This document shows, in pieces, positions 1-11,140 of a stretch of DNA of 64,000 bases (positions are counted from its first letter, which is position 1; every line of letters starts with the position of its first letter). Source of the stretch: Acanthococcus lagerstroemiae (taxonomy: Eukaryota; Arthropoda; Insecta; Hemiptera; Eriococcidae); contig CM063110.1 in assembly GCA_031841125.1 (NCBI GenBank), positions 20,517,626-20,581,625 of the forward strand, read 5' to 3'. The translations under genes were made by a program, and so were the position numbers. The notes under the pieces were generated by a model. The model was given only the letters and a program-made list of their open reading frames with translations, ran no database searches and was not told the origin of the DNA.

Positions 1-2
1 CA

Positions 3-1515
3 GATGTAGTAAGTGGCGGCGCATCTAACACAAAAGGTGAATTTAAATGCCTAAAAAGCAGAATTAAAAATGCCATTTACACACATTGCCCAGCGCATGT
101 CCTCAATTTAGTAATAAGGCATACAATCTCTAGTTGCAGTAAAGCAGAAGATTTGTTTGAATTAGTTCAACAGGATACAGTATTTGTAAGTGACTCATAT
201 AAAAAAATGGATTTGTGAAGAAATGAACTTGCGACTACAATGGAAGGTCATAATAAATTGAGGCGTTTGGGCAAAATTGGAAAAACAAAATGGTGGAGCT
301 AAGATAAGGCTTTACCTTCAGTTTTTGAACAACCTGCAAAAATACCAGAAATGAAGAAATCACGATTTCTTATTATTTTGAAGTATCACAAAAAGGTATA
401 GCTGTAGGTAGGAAATTTGATTGTAGATCAAAATTTCAGTCATGTTCTTTAATGAAGAATTGGGAGAAATTTGATACAATTTTTACCGCCGTAATTATTT
501 TAGATTTTTTTGTTTTTTGTCACAACTCCTGTTTCAAAATATTTGCAGTCTTCTTTATTAGATTATCTACAAGCATGGAAAATGGTGGAAAAACTGCGCT
601 CCCAAATCGAAGCCAAAAGAAATGAAGCATCTTTTTTTTAATTATATGAAGAAACAAAATAATTTGTGAGAGAATGTAATGAATATTTTGCAAAGGAAGA
701 GGCCGATGAACTTGAATTTGAATACATTAGTGATGACGATGACAATGATAAGGAATGTGAGCTTGAACTGAGAGAAACTTTGTCAATAGAAATAGAAGAA
801 GATTTTGCACCTCATACAGTTTCTAAAAAAAAAAAAAAAAAGCGATGAACAAGCCAAAAAGGAAGCGATGAACAAGCCAGTGATGATCGACCAAATTTAG
901 GCTTGTCCCCTAAATTTTTGTGTGAATATTTTTTACAGCATTATTGACAATGCTCAGGGAAGTATCAAGGAGAAGTTTATTCCAAATAAATATTTATATA
1001 TGGATTGTTCGTGGTTGGATCCAGAATAGTTTGAAGAAATTTCAAACATGAAAAGTATTTTAGAATTTCCTACATCAACTTGTGTAAAGTTAAGTGAATT
1101 AACAGGCTTGAGCAGAATATCTTTACTGGATGAACTCAAGCAATTTGTGGCAGGGCAGTATGATACCTTGACTCAAAATTGGCGGAAACTTTATGCAGCT
1201 ACAGCAGAAGTAGGTCATCAAGACCAAGGACAGATTGAGAATGATCAAGATCAAAATTTGGAAAGTTCAGCATCTGAAGAAGAATTTGATTCAAATTCTG
1301 GAATGAGAATAACAGTAGCTCAAGCTCACCCTGATGAAGATAAAAACTGAGCCTCATGTTTGGAATATGTCTCTTTTCAATTTTGCATGAATTATAACTA
1401 CTATGTCCGGAATCTTCAACAATTTATACGCAGCTATAACATTTATACTTTTGTTGCCCTACACCCAAGTGTATTGCAAACGGTATTTTTCGAAGTTGAA
1501 AAAACTCAAGGACTG
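3..1515 (+). pseudogene. Decayed hAT-superfamily transposase (ZMYM1/DUF4371-like)
   Basis: Several frames together spell a hAT transposase. Frame 3 (3-218) contains IYTHCPAHVLNLVI, the usual Cys/His-A-LNL block. About 280-330 gives GKTKWWS, a stop, then DKALPSVF (family: TRWWSKDxALxxIF). About 520-610 gives TPVSKYLQSSLLDYLQAWKM. 666-848 encodes an acidic segment ending in a lysine run. 948-1,350 reads SIIDNAQGSIKEKFIPNK followed by ELTGLSRISLLDELKQF. About 1,403-1,510 gives LLLPYTQVYCKRYFSKLK, the C-terminal hAT dimerisation motif. An active enzyme would cut and paste its own element. Stops at 216 and about 295 and several frameshifts show it is dead. The N-terminal zinc finger lies off the left edge. 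Homology stops where the duplicated block begins at about 1,518. The family call is from memory of motifs. Confidence 0.82.
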
Positions 1516-1747
1516 TTCAACTTTTTGGGTCAAGGAGGATCGATGTCAACCAACATTAAGTACATCGTTTAACGGTTCACTGCGCTGCATAATTGCATGA
1601 TTTTATTTACTTTCGTTTCTAAAATCAGGGAGAGGTACAGTTTTGCTCGAAAATTTTCATTAAAAAAACAGTTAGTAGTAAAAAATGGCTCTCCACGGCC
1701 GTTGAAATTATGAAGTGAAAATTGGCCTTCCTTGACTCAAGATGAAA

Positions 1748-2790
1748 TGTGTTTCCTAGTACTCAAGTACAGCTAATATGGGCATTTTCAAATATGCAAC
1801 CACTTCTTTATGGATCCATCCTTCATCTTCATTCTTCACCTTCTGAATATAGAGATGATATGAGGGCCACATACAGAAGTGGTTACATACCTTAGACGAG
1901 GAGGAGCTAGTACCTGAATTCAATAAAAAAAAAAAAAAAGTATTAAAAAAAAATAGTCCCTTTCCCACGAATGAAATAAGCAGTCGCTAAATACGACATG
2001 CCCTTTTGCACAACACGGCTTACCTAACGAGTTAAATTAAAAGACACGGCGACGATTTGCAACTGCGTACCAAATTTCGATCTTAATGCGTCAATCGCTG
2101 ATGAGACTCTGAAGTAGTAGATGCTCTGAACATCAGAATTTATACATTCAGCTAAAATCCCAATTCGGTGTTTTCGTATTTTTGAGGTCGGCAACTCAGT
2201 ACTATCTGAAACCGGAATAAATTAGTTATAAACGAAGATGTATGATTCTAAAAATATTAGTAATAAAGTAAGTATAAATCATCAATTAATACCATGCCAT
2301 ACAATGGCGGGTCCACGAAGCAATACTGGGAAAAACAATTCAAAATGGGTAAGCATTTCATAGTTTTAATTCCCTCACTTAAAATTAGTCCCTGAGTACT
2401 TGTATCATTTTTTGTCCTGACAATAGAAATTTAAATAACTCAGAAATATTTAGATTTGAAAAATGTAAAGAACTGTTTGTGTTTCCTAATAGTCAAGTAT
2501 GGAGAATATGGGCACATTCAAATACGCAACCACTTCTTTATGGGTCCATTCTTCATCTTCCCCATCTGGATAGAGATGGCGAGGGCTACATGCAGAAGCG
2601 TTAGCGAAGCTCGAACAAGCAGGGGCAAGTATTTGAAGAAGTGCATGTCCATCTGCACCTCGTTTGACACGACTTTATTTCGAAAAATTGTTTTCTTTTG
2701 CTCAAAAATCCGAATTAAAAAAGTAAGTTATAAAAGAACTGTCCCTTTTTTACGAATGAAATAAGCGATTGCTGAGTACGACACGTCATC
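1748..2790. repeat. Tandem units of about 0.73 kb inside copy A
   Basis: The stretch starting GTGTTTCCTAGTACTCAAGT at 1,749 recurs at 2,478 (GTGTTTCCTAATAGTCAAGT), followed in both by ACCACTTCTTTATGG, a poly-A or lysine-rich stretch, and ACGAATGAAATAAGC. A further diverged unit continues after the 2,806 element (3,890-4,620). The same unit recurs at 35,790 and 36,525 in copy B and once at 34,400-35,310. Spacings are about 730-745 bp. No ORF is conserved between units, so this is probably a non-coding tandem repeat. Confidence 0.7.
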
Positions 2791-2829
2791 TCCTTACAAT
2801 AACACCATGGGCGCCCGCAGATGGTAGCG

Positions 2830-2849
2830 GAGGTAGCGATCGCTACCTC
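2830..2849. repeat. Perfect 20-bp palindrome in the terminal repeat
   Basis: GAGGTAGCGATCGCTACCTC is a perfect palindrome just inside the left end of the 2,806 hAT-like element. GAGGTAGC also occurs just inside the right end, so this may be a subterminal transposase-binding motif that has been inverted on itself. Confidence 0.75.
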
Positions 2850-3127
2850 ATAAGCTTTTCATATATTTTTGTGTTTTGTGCATTATTAGGGATATTTTTT
2901 GTGATTCATGTAATTAAATCGTTCAATATTACGTTTGTTAACATTCGTCAACATAATATAGGGTCTGCGCATGTTCTTTTTCTCAGTTATCAGCCTGTGA
3001 CACATGCCCATGTAACTATTCACTAATCTCAATTCAAATACAAAAATCAGAGTTACATTATGGTCGTCAGCATTTTCTCTTGCAACCCACCAAAAAATTC
3101 TGCGGGCGGCCATGAACACGGATACGA

Positions 3128-3715
3128 GTTCGTCTCAAAAAATTGAGTAATATTAGTACCAGGGCCGACGCCGAAGCTCTCCGAAAAATTTTTCGCCCCA
3201 AAAAAGACGTAATGCATAATAATACCTAGTATGAAGAAATTTGAAAAATTTGAAAAATCAAAAATTTTGAACTGCAGACTGTGTTCAACTCAATTAATTT
3301 TTCACGCTAAGTTCGAATTCGGTGTTCAAATTTGGCGGCGACGCTTCGTTTCCGAGATAAATTCGAAAATGTTGTCGAAATGGGTCAAAAAATGAGTCTA
3401 GCTCAAATTTGACAACGGTTTCGAATTCGTCTCGAAAAACTGAGTAATTAGCACCAGCGCCGACGCCGAAGCTCTCCGAAAAATGTCTCGCCCCAAAAAA
3501 GATGTGATGTAGTGTGGAGAAATTTGAAAAATTTGAAAAATCAAAAAATTTTGAATTAAAGACAGTTTTCTACTCAATTTTTCACGTCGAGTTCGAATTC
3601 AGTGTTCAAATTTGGTGATGGCACTTCGTTCCCGAGATTCGAAAATGTGGTTGAAATGGGTTAATAAATGAGTCTGGTTCAAATTTGAAAACGGATTCTA
3701 ATTCGTCTCGAAAAA
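3128..3715. repeat. Two tandem copies of an about 0.3-kb unit
   Basis: TTCGTCTCAAAAAATTGAG (3,128) and TTCGTCTCGAAAAACTGAG (3,427) start two copies that share GCCGACGCCGAAGCTCTCCG, a GAAATTTGAAAAATTTG stretch, and TTCGAATTC followed by GTGTTCAAATTTGG. The second ends at about 3,710 with another TTCGTCTCGAAAAATTGAG. The pair is internal to the hAT-like element. Confidence 0.75.
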
Positions 3716-4324
3716 TTGAGTAATTCGTTCCCACCCACAAAATCACGACGCTCGTGATCTCATATTCCAGACCCACGAAGTCACAACCCCCGTGATCTCG
3801 GCACAGTACCATCGGTACATGATGCAGTCACGCCAGATTCGCGTCGTGCTACCTCATCTAAAAATTCTGCAGGCGCTCATGCATAACACGGCTTAATTAA
3901 TGAGTTAAATTGAACAACGTGATATCGATTTGCGACTGCGTACCGAATTTCACTCTTGCGATGCGTCAGATCCATATTGATGAGATTCTGAAGAAATTCT
4001 ACGCAGATCAGAGTTCATGCATCCAGCAAAGATCTCAAGTCGCTGTTTTGCTATCTTTGAGTTCGGCAACACACTATTACCTGCAATCGGAACAAACAAA
4101 TTAGTTTATTTTATTTTTTTAAATTGGAGTTTATTTTAAGGTGGTGCCGACAACAGCTTAGAGGCCAGTTACAGTCGACACCACCGTTTACAATAATAAT
4201 CGAAATAGTAATAATAATAATACCAGTACTAATTGTAGTACCTAATAATAACATTGATAATAATAATAATACCTAATAACAAAGACGTAGATTCTACGCA
4301 TATTAGTAATAAAAGTAAGTTTTT

Positions 4325-4507
4325 CTGGGTGGCCGAATGGATAGCGCGCTGGTCCCGAGTTCGAGCCCACGTAGCAACTCGCTACATTTCGACCTAGGCC
4401 GATTTTTCGGCAAGATGAGAAGAAGGCTAAGACAGCCCTGACAGGCTCCCCGAATAATGCTCGAAAGAGCGGATTCCAGGACTCGGGTTGAGAGCAAATT
4501 AGAAAAG
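4325..4507 (+). mobile_element. tRNA-derived SINE with pol III boxes A and B
   Basis: Box A-like TGGCCGAATGG (4,330-4,340) and box B-like GAGTTCGAGCC (4,357-4,367) give a tRNA-type pol III promoter, but their spacing is shorter than in a tRNA, so the anticodon arm is missing and this is not a functional tRNA. A non-tRNA body follows and ends in an A-rich tail. Flanks AGTAAGTTTT (4,314) and AGTAGTTTT (4,508) look like an imperfect target duplication. The related site at about 34,725-34,740 lacks the insert. It would be moved in trans by a LINE. Confidence 0.72.
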
Positions 4508-4909
4508 AGTAGTTTTAATGATTAATAAATACCACGCCATACAGTGGCAGATCGCAGATCCACAAAGCAATCCTGGAAGGACCAATTTCAATTGGTCAAT
4601 AATTTTACAGTTTTCACTCCCGCTCTCCCAACCAGAGCCTGGGTACTTAGTACTTACTGTATCTCTTTTTGTCCTCACAATTGAAATCTAGATAACTGAG
4701 AAATCAGTACCTGCAGTTTTGAACAATTTGTACTCCTGACTATTTTTTTCTTATTGATGTTGAAAATAAAAATAACTTTCAAAGGGAACATTAAATTTTT
4801 CCAAGTAGTAGCGTTATCATCGACTGGGTAAATATTTTCAAAAACTTTTTTACGCACATTACAATAACACCTAATTTTTCCTCTCAAAGAAGACATTAGA
4901 GTAATTCTT

Positions 4910-5620
4910 AAGACTAGCTAAGACTTCAATATTCAGTAAGAATGACTTAGACTCGTCAGATTGGTTTAAAATGTCTAAAGGTTTTGAAACCTCTGTTTAA
5001 TACTCGCGAAGCCTGTTCAAACCGCATTTACGACTCTTAATAACTCTTTCAGACTTGATTACCTATTATCCTTTAGAGCATAATCAAGACATTTTAGAAC
5101 TCTTGATGCTTTTTCCCGCTCGTGTAAAACTGTAAACCCAAAATTCTCCCGAATTTGTTTAAGACTTTGCAATAAGTAGTCCGGTTCCAGATCCACTGGC
5201 TGTACAAGATCGAATCAAAACCTATATAATGATAAGGCATTAAATTCTCTCTAACACTCCTATAAACGGTTTAGAAATTCGCTCAGACTGTTTCAGACGG
5301 TATAACTCTTTCAAATATGCTCCAGACTCTTTACAACTTTTCCAGATTTGATCCTGACTTCTCAAGATTTGACCATTACTTAATTAGTCTTTTTCCGACT
5401 TTTTCAATGTTTTCAAGTCTCGTTTAATGGTGAAGACTATTGGAGATTCATATGTAAGACCCTTCTAAATTTGAATGAAACTCGATATGACTCTTCTAGA
5501 CTTGTTTACCACTTTTGAGACACTTTTTCCCACTAGTTTAGAAATTTGAGATGCCTTGAAACTCTGGAAGACTAGCAGGCTTAGCTTGAGACTAAGCAAA
5601 ACTGCTATTTTTGAACAGTC
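4910..5620. repeat. Degenerate short-period AGACT-rich tract
   Basis: Dozens of variants of (A)AGACT and (T)TTAAGACT recur every 15-40 bp, for example GACTAGCTAAGACTTC, AGACTCGTCAGATTGG and ACGACTCTTAATAACTC. The tract is shared with copies C (35,100-35,310) and B (37,400-38,020). A similar tract lies at 57,420-57,950. No ORF is conserved. Confidence 0.55.
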
Positions 5621-5967
5621 TTCAATTTCAGTGTTTTCCTCTGGGGAGGGCCAATCTCCCCATTGCCTCTCCTATGTATCCACGTCTGGGAGGTAAGAAA
5701 AAAATTAGAGAATTACAATGAAAATTAATAAACAAATATGAGAACACACCGAATTTGATTTACGAACAGCAGCATCTTGTCTTCTGATTTGCACTGGTAA
5801 ACTTTTCAGGAACATGAAATACAGCAGAGGCAATCACGCGAAACTCATTTCTCAGCATTTCTATCACCTGTATCAAACGTAAATTTAGTACACGATTTAT
5901 ATTTAAAGCTAAACTTTGAATTGAAGGAAAAACAAACAGATGTGACAAGAAACCCACTTCTGAATGG

Positions 5968-5978
5968 TTGTTTCTTAA
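5968..5978. repeat. Left 11-bp target-site duplication of the giant element
   Basis: TTGTTTCTTAA here is identical to 19,756-19,766 immediately outside the other terminal repeat. Copy B at about 38,344-38,355 carries a single related sequence (TGGTTTCCTGACT) with no insert. Confidence 0.85.
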
Positions 5979-6595
5979 GGTGCATTTCGCTGTACCCCCC
6001 CATTTGAGGTACGGGGCTGAAACTTTTGTATTCGTTTGTATATCGTTTGTATACGTTTGTATAGCCCAAATTTTCGTTTGTATACATCCCCCTCCCCCGC
6101 TATATTGAAAAAACGTTGGGGGGGTACAGGGAAATGGTATACCCCCCCATTTGAGGTACGGGGCTGAAACTTTTGTATTCGTTTGTATATCGTTTGTATA
6201 CGTTTGTATAGCCCAAATTTTCGTTTGTATACATCCCCCTCCCCCGCTACATCGAAAAAACCTTGGGGTACAGGGAAATGGTCTACACTTATTTCCAATA
6301 TTTAAGATACAGTGCTGAAACTTTTGTATTTGTTTGCATATGATTTGTATACGTTCCCGAAGTTTCGTTTGTATACATCCCCTCGTCCCGCTATATTAAC
6401 AAAACGTTGGAGGGGGGGGGGGGTACAGGGAAAGTGTATCCCCCATTTGAGGTAGGTAACTGAAACTTTGTGTATTCGTTTGTAGATCGTTTATTTACGT
6501 TTGTATATCCCACATTTTTGTTTGTATACATCTCTATCCCCCGCTAAATCGAAAAACCGTTAGAGGGCAGAAAGTGCACCCCCGCCCCATTTGAG
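5979..6595 (+). repeat. Left terminal inverted repeat (617 bp)
   Basis: About 4.5 subrepeats of ~150 bp. Each runs CATTTGAGGTACGGGGCTGA, then CGTTTGTATA two to four times at ~11-bp spacing, then CATCCCC, CCCGCTA and TACAGGG. It is nearly identical to the inverse of 19,136-19,755, subrepeat by subrepeat. Homology ends at CCCCATTTGAGG (about 6,595). Its apparent protein reading is a by-product of the repeat, not a gene. Confidence 0.88.
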
Positions 6596-6909
6596 GTACG
6601 GGGCTGAAACTTTGTGTAGGTATTCGTTTGTAGATCGTTTGTATACGTTTGTATAAGCCAAATTTTCGTTCGTGTATGCCTAAATACTCTAAACTCTAAA
6701 TTTTGGGTGCGCTGCAGGAGAATAGTGTTCTTCCTGTTTGTTCGTGTCCGTGGTTGAGGAGTTTATGGTTTCATTTATGTGTCGTTTAAATATACTCTTT
6801 TTTCTTTTCTTTTTTCTTCCCCCGTCAACAATATTGTTCGTATATACCTACTGGTTTTGCAATAAAGTAGGTGCATGTTGCCAGCCCCCTCATTGTGGAT
6901 ATGAGGGAA
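6596..6909. other. Element interior between TIR and first array
   Basis: The first 90 bp still carry one more GTTTGTATACGTTTGTATA block, a fifth subrepeat with no partner at the right end. The rest is T-rich (a run of TTTTCTTTTCTTTTTTCTTC) with no recognisable gene. Confidence 0.5.
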
Positions 6910-7706
6910 AAAATATTGTCAATAATTTGTTCTTCATTCGTTCTAATTGGTTCAGCCATGTTTAGAATGTGTTCTTACCCCACCCCCAAAAATTAGCAAC
7001 TTAGTTTGAGGGCTGGCAACATGCTAGCCCCTGACATTCGAATTCGGGATTGTAACAAGTCTCGACATTGGTTCTTAATTTGTTCTAATTTGTTCCCCAG
7101 TTTTCAGAATTTGTTCTGCCACCCACCCTATTTACAGCCACCAAAAAGAGTGACAGGAACAAGTAATAGCTATAAGCCCACATGAATACTATTTGCGGCA
7201 CACTAAAATTTGTTCTACATTCGTTCTAATTCCTTCTCTCATCTACACACCTGCGTCCATCACCACTCTGCATTTGCCGACTATTCGAGCTCAGGGGCGG
7301 AGGTAGGTGACTTGGTGATCCTTAACTCTTAAGATTCCATATGAATACGATTTGTTGCACTCTGCAATTTGTTCTACATACGTTCTAGTTTGCTCTCTAC
7401 CCGCACCTCGGACTCTCAAAATCATACATTTGCCGACTATTTGAACTAGGGGATGGGGGTACGTGACACTTATATATGAATTTTCCACACAAATACGATT
7501 TGCTACCGACTGCAATTGGTTCTCTACTCATTTTAATTTGTTCGCTCATCTACACACTAAAATCCGTCGCCTCAAAGCATCGGCCCACAATATGAATTTA
7601 TGTGGTGGGGGTAGGTGGCCCTAATGCGCGAATTTTCCATATGATGGCGATTTTTCGGGCACTAAAATTTGTTCTCTATTTGTTCTAATTTGTACTTTCA
7701 TCTACA

Positions 7707-9678
7707 CATGGGCGTCCCTGGAAAAATTTATAAGGGGGTAATTTTTTCAGTAGTGTTCACCTACATTCATCGACGTTCGTAGATTTTTCGGTGGGGGGGG
7801 GATCAAAGTGTCTAACAGTCATTTGTAATTTATTTTCAGTTATGGTCATTTAAAAATTTAAGAATCAGCAAATTATATCATGAAAGAGAAACAAAGAATT
7901 TAGAATAGGAAAATTCTATTATAATGACCAGGGCTGCAATTTTTATGCGAATGCATATTTTTATCTATGGCGTATAGGTATAAGTTTCAAAAAACTAAGT
8001 CAAATGAGCAGCACTTAATCCTGCATATTTCACATATTTTGGCATTTGCCGTATATTTTGCACCAATTCTGCTTATTTTTGAATTCCTCCCCCCCCCCTC
8101 CAAAAAAAAAGTGTTGAGAATGATGTCCGACTCCAAAAAAAATTGTGAAGACTTAATGGTCAATGAATCAGTAGAAAAGCTTTTAGAAAAATATGTTCTT
8201 TTGCAAGTGAGATAACCTTTCTCTTGCCCGCATCACATTCAACAATCATAAAGAAATTACGAATAGGTGCATTATCTCCTGGGTGCATCTCCGATTAAAA
8301 GAAGATTGGACTCTTAAGGAGATACTTTGCTGGATCATTTTAAAATATGATAAAAATTGCCGCAGTGTAGCCAACTCAATTTTTCTTTTGAAACGATATA
8401 GTTTGTTACCCAATACCCATATTGTATTTACATATTTACACATATTTTACAATTTTGGCGCATATTTTCGGTATATTATTTAGACTGAATTCAATGCATA
8501 AAATATGCGCATATTTCGTTATATTTTGTGCGTAAAAACTGCAGCCCTGATAATTACGATAAATCGAAATATCAGCTTACAAGAGTCTTCGCATCTATGA
8601 CATGCTCATGTGAGTCGTGTGAGACGTGAACATCATGCGCGTATTAAGGTAGGTGAGCTCAATAAGGCCCTAATTTAAGGTCTTGGCTCTCCAGACTTTC
8701 ATGTAAGTGATTTCATGTTTTTCCTTTTTTGTGTTATAGTCGTCGATTGCAATATTTAAAAATTAGCTAGCTTGAAATTTTTCTAGACTGCTCCACGTTC
8801 CTCAGATCTTCTAATAAAAATACCCCTTTTTCAAAACTTGATAAGTCCAGCGCACCAACGAAGGCTGGGCCTATAACCTAATACGACCCAACCTAATACC
8901 TAATAAGCCTGACCTGAAATTCGATAAATAAAAAGTTAAGCGTGGTTCAACTAGAAATTTATGAGTAAGTTATACCTGAAATGATAATCAATTGATCTTC
9001 CCAGGCTGGGCCTTATTAGGTTACATAACATTATTTTTCGTGAGTATCGCGTACCTCAGTTCTAAATTGCTCAAATTTCACTTTTCTGGCGTCGATCGTT
9101 AACCAACTACCACTACAACAACTATCCAATGTTTGATTTCTGGATAGATTCCATTTGACTTAACATAATACTCGTAAATCCTCCAAGTTACACAAAAAAC
9201 ATATCGGAGCACTTTTTACATTATTGGAAAATCATCAACTGGCATATCTCGCACCACCAGTGGATTAATATCTTGATAAAAACGATTGGACAGTGTTGCT
9301 ATATCATGAAGGAACAACTTTGCTGTACGTTTTAATGCAGTCTAAAACACAGCAGTCAAAATCGGTACATTAGGCCTTATATTGTGGATCCAGGCCTTAT
9401 CGGGCTCATGTATCTTATGCAATAAAATTCGGCCCCCCCCCCCTGAAAATGTAGTATTATAGACGAAGAAGTATATTTAGCTCTATCACGGTACTATTAA
9501 TTGCGGTATCACACGACACTAATTTGTTTACAAATTTTTGATACCTGCAGGTACCTATAAATATAATTATTGGCCTTTGAATTTGACGGGGGAGGGGGTA
9601 ATTTTGATCATTTCTACCCCCTAAATTTTCTGGGGGGGAGGTAGAAATTACCCGTATACCCCCTCAGCGACGCCCATG
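7707..9678. mobile_element. 2-kb non-autonomous hAT-like element, copy 1
   Basis: Ends CATGGGCGTCCCTGG and, on the minus strand, CATGGGCGTCGCTGAGGG. The flanking 8-mers CATCTACA (7,699-7,706) and CATGTACA (9,679-9,686) match at 7 of 8 positions. The CATGGGCG terminus is shared with the 2,806 element. A second copy lies at 52,457-54,539, colinear throughout. There is no transposase ORF. The interior includes a nested hAT element (7,929-8,549) and a ~1.1-kb AT-rich body with repeated CCTAATAAG-type motifs. Confidence 0.8.
7929..8549. mobile_element. Nested hAT MITE (CAGGGCTGCA ends), copy 1
   Basis: Ends CAGGGCTGCAATTTTTATGC and its near-inverse GTAAAAACTGCAGCCCTG. The 8-bp duplication is ATAATGAC (7,921-7,928) and ATAATTAC (8,550-8,557). 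The element is AT-rich with GCATATTTT repeated. Short ORFs inside it are not conserved in the other copy (52,691-53,303). Confidence 0.82.
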
Positions 9679-11029
9679 CATGTACAAACAAAAATCCGTC
9701 GCTACATTGCGACAATATGAACTTATGTGGTGGGGGTAACTGGCCCTTATGCGCGAATTTCCCAAATAATGACGATTTCTCGGGCACTAAAATTTGTTTC
9801 TATTTGTTCTGATTTCTTCTCGAATCTACACACCACAATCCATCATCAATGTGTATTTGAAGTCAATTGAAATTCAGGAGGTGGGCTTAGGTGGCCCTTA
9901 AGTCCTAAGTTTCCAGGTAAATGTGATATTCTGCCCACTACAATTTGTTCTCTATTTGTTCTAATATGTACTCTCATCTACACACTAAAATCCGTCGTCG
10001 CCAAAAAGCATTGGCCGACAATATGAACATATGTGGTGGGGGTAGGTGGGCCTAATGCACGAGTTTCCCACATACTGGTCATTTTTCAGGCACTACGAAT
10101 TTCTTCTCTGTTTGTTCTGATTTGTTCTCGAACCATCATCAATGTGCATTTGAAGTCAATAAAAAATTCAGGGGTGGGCTTAAGTGGCCCTTAAATCTTA
10201 AGTTTCCATGTAAATGTGATTTTTTGCGCACTACAATTGGTTCTTTATTTGTTCCAATTTATTTTCGAATCTACACACCACAATCCATCATCAATGTGTA
10301 TATCAAGTCAATCGTAATTCAGGGAGTGATATTAAGCGGCTCTTAAGTCCTATGTTCCCATGTACATGTGATTTTTTGCCAACTATAATTTGTTCTCTAT
10401 TTGTTCTAATTTGTACTCTCATCTACACCCTATAATTTGCCGCCGCAAAGCATTGGCCAACAATATGAACTTATGTGGTGGTGGTAGGTGGCCCTAATGC
10501 GCGAATTTCCCACATATTGGCCGTTTTTCAGACACTAAAATTTGTTCTCTATTTGTTCTAATTTTTTCTCGAATCTACGCACCACAATCCGTCATCACTG
10601 TGCATTTGAAGTCAGTAGAAATCCGGGGGGGGGGGGCTTAAGTGCCCTTCAAGTCCTATGTTTTCAGTAAATATGATTTTTTGCCCACTACTGTTTGTTC
10701 TCTTTTTGTTCTCATTTGTTCTCATCTGTTCTCGAATATGCACACCACAATCTATCATCAATGGGTATTTGAAAAAGCATTGGCCGAAAATGTGGACTTA
10801 TGTGTTGGGTGTAAGTGGTCCTTATGTGCGAACTTTCGACATAATTGCGATTCGTCCCCGAATTGTTCTTGGTTCTTATTGTTCCCTCATCTACACCTAT
10901 CCAACCATACGTGCCCACGATGTACTGTGAAGCGATTCGCAAGGAGAGGGCCTGATCCAAAGAGATGAGGAATCGGAATCGCTCTGTAGGCAGCCCTGAC
11001 GCTAGAGATTTTGACGTCCCGGATATACA

Positions 11030-11140
11030 GGAGCATTTGCCTCCCCTGGCAAAAGATAGGAAACAAAATTTTTTTATATTTATTACTAGGGGGCTCCGCC
11101 CCCTGCCCGCTTCGCGGGCCCACCCCCGGAGTTAATGAGA
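11030..11140. other. GC-rich double hairpin in AT-rich DNA
   Basis: GGGGGCTCCGCCCCC (about 11,089-11,103) and GCCCGCTTCGCGGGC (about 11,105-11,119) are two adjacent stem-loops, the second with a TTCG-type loop. They resemble a terminator or a transposon-end hairpin. Nearby CATTTGCCTCCCCTGG (11,031-11,046) looks like a hAT-type end. The context is eukaryotic transposon DNA, so I do not call a terminator. Confidence 0.6.

Larger units (their letters stand above)
2806..3881. mobile_element. Non-autonomous hAT-like element, 1.08 kb, with TSD
   Basis: Left end CATGGGCGCCCGCAGA; right end, read inward on the minus strand, CATGAGCGCCTGCAGAA. Both are followed within about 30 bp by GAGGTAGC. Flanks are AATAACAC (2,798-2,805) and CATAACAC (3,882-3,889), an 8-bp duplication with one mismatch, as expected for hAT. 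Related sites near 34,465 and 36,835 read CCTTACCCAACACGG without the insert. A second copy of the right-end motif at 3,098-3,115 (TTCTGCGGGCGGCCATG) suggests an internal rearrangement or nested MITE. There is no transposase ORF. Confidence 0.8.
1518..5967. repeat. Segmental duplication copy A, left part
   Basis: From GGTCAAGGAGGATCGATGTC onward this block matches 35,557-38,370 in the same orientation, with scattered substitutions and small indels. Part of it also matches 34,400-35,310. The alignment continues after the 13.8-kb insertion at 19,767. No conserved coding sequence is visible. It contains ~0.73-kb tandem units, a hAT-like element and a SINE, each absent from the paralogous position. 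Divergence looks like several percent, so the duplication is not recent. Confidence 0.85.
6910..10870. repeat. Degenerate tandem array, ~153-bp unit (TTTGTTCTAATTTGTTCT)
   Basis: Units carry TTTGTTCTCTATTTGTTCTA, CTCATCTACACAC, AATCCGTC, and either GTGGTGGGGGTAGGTGGCCC (type a) or GGGGTGGGCTTAAGTGGCCC (type b). The G-rich block recurs near 9,728, 9,880, 10,033, 10,172, 10,325, 10,478, 10,635 and 10,803, a period of about 153 bp, with types a and b mostly alternating. It is interrupted by the hAT-like element at 7,707-9,678. The part before 7,290 is more degenerate. There is no coding potential. Confidence 0.75.

Noticed and set aside
4325..4370. Possible tRNA gene
   Set aside because: Boxes A and B are present but too close, with no anticodon arm and no acceptor closure; this is a SINE head.
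4605..4910. 73-codon minus-strand ORF at 4,675-4,896 as a gene
   Set aside because: Not conserved in copies B and C, which carry indels in this frame.
7707..9686. piggyBac-type element
   Set aside because: Flanks show a near-perfect 8-bp duplication, not TTAA, so a hAT-like origin fits better.
11089..11119. Bacterial rho-independent terminator or bacterial contamination
   Set aside because: The hairpins sit among eukaryotic transposon arrays, there is no adjacent bacterial-type ORF, and the element flanks are shared with the duplicated block.
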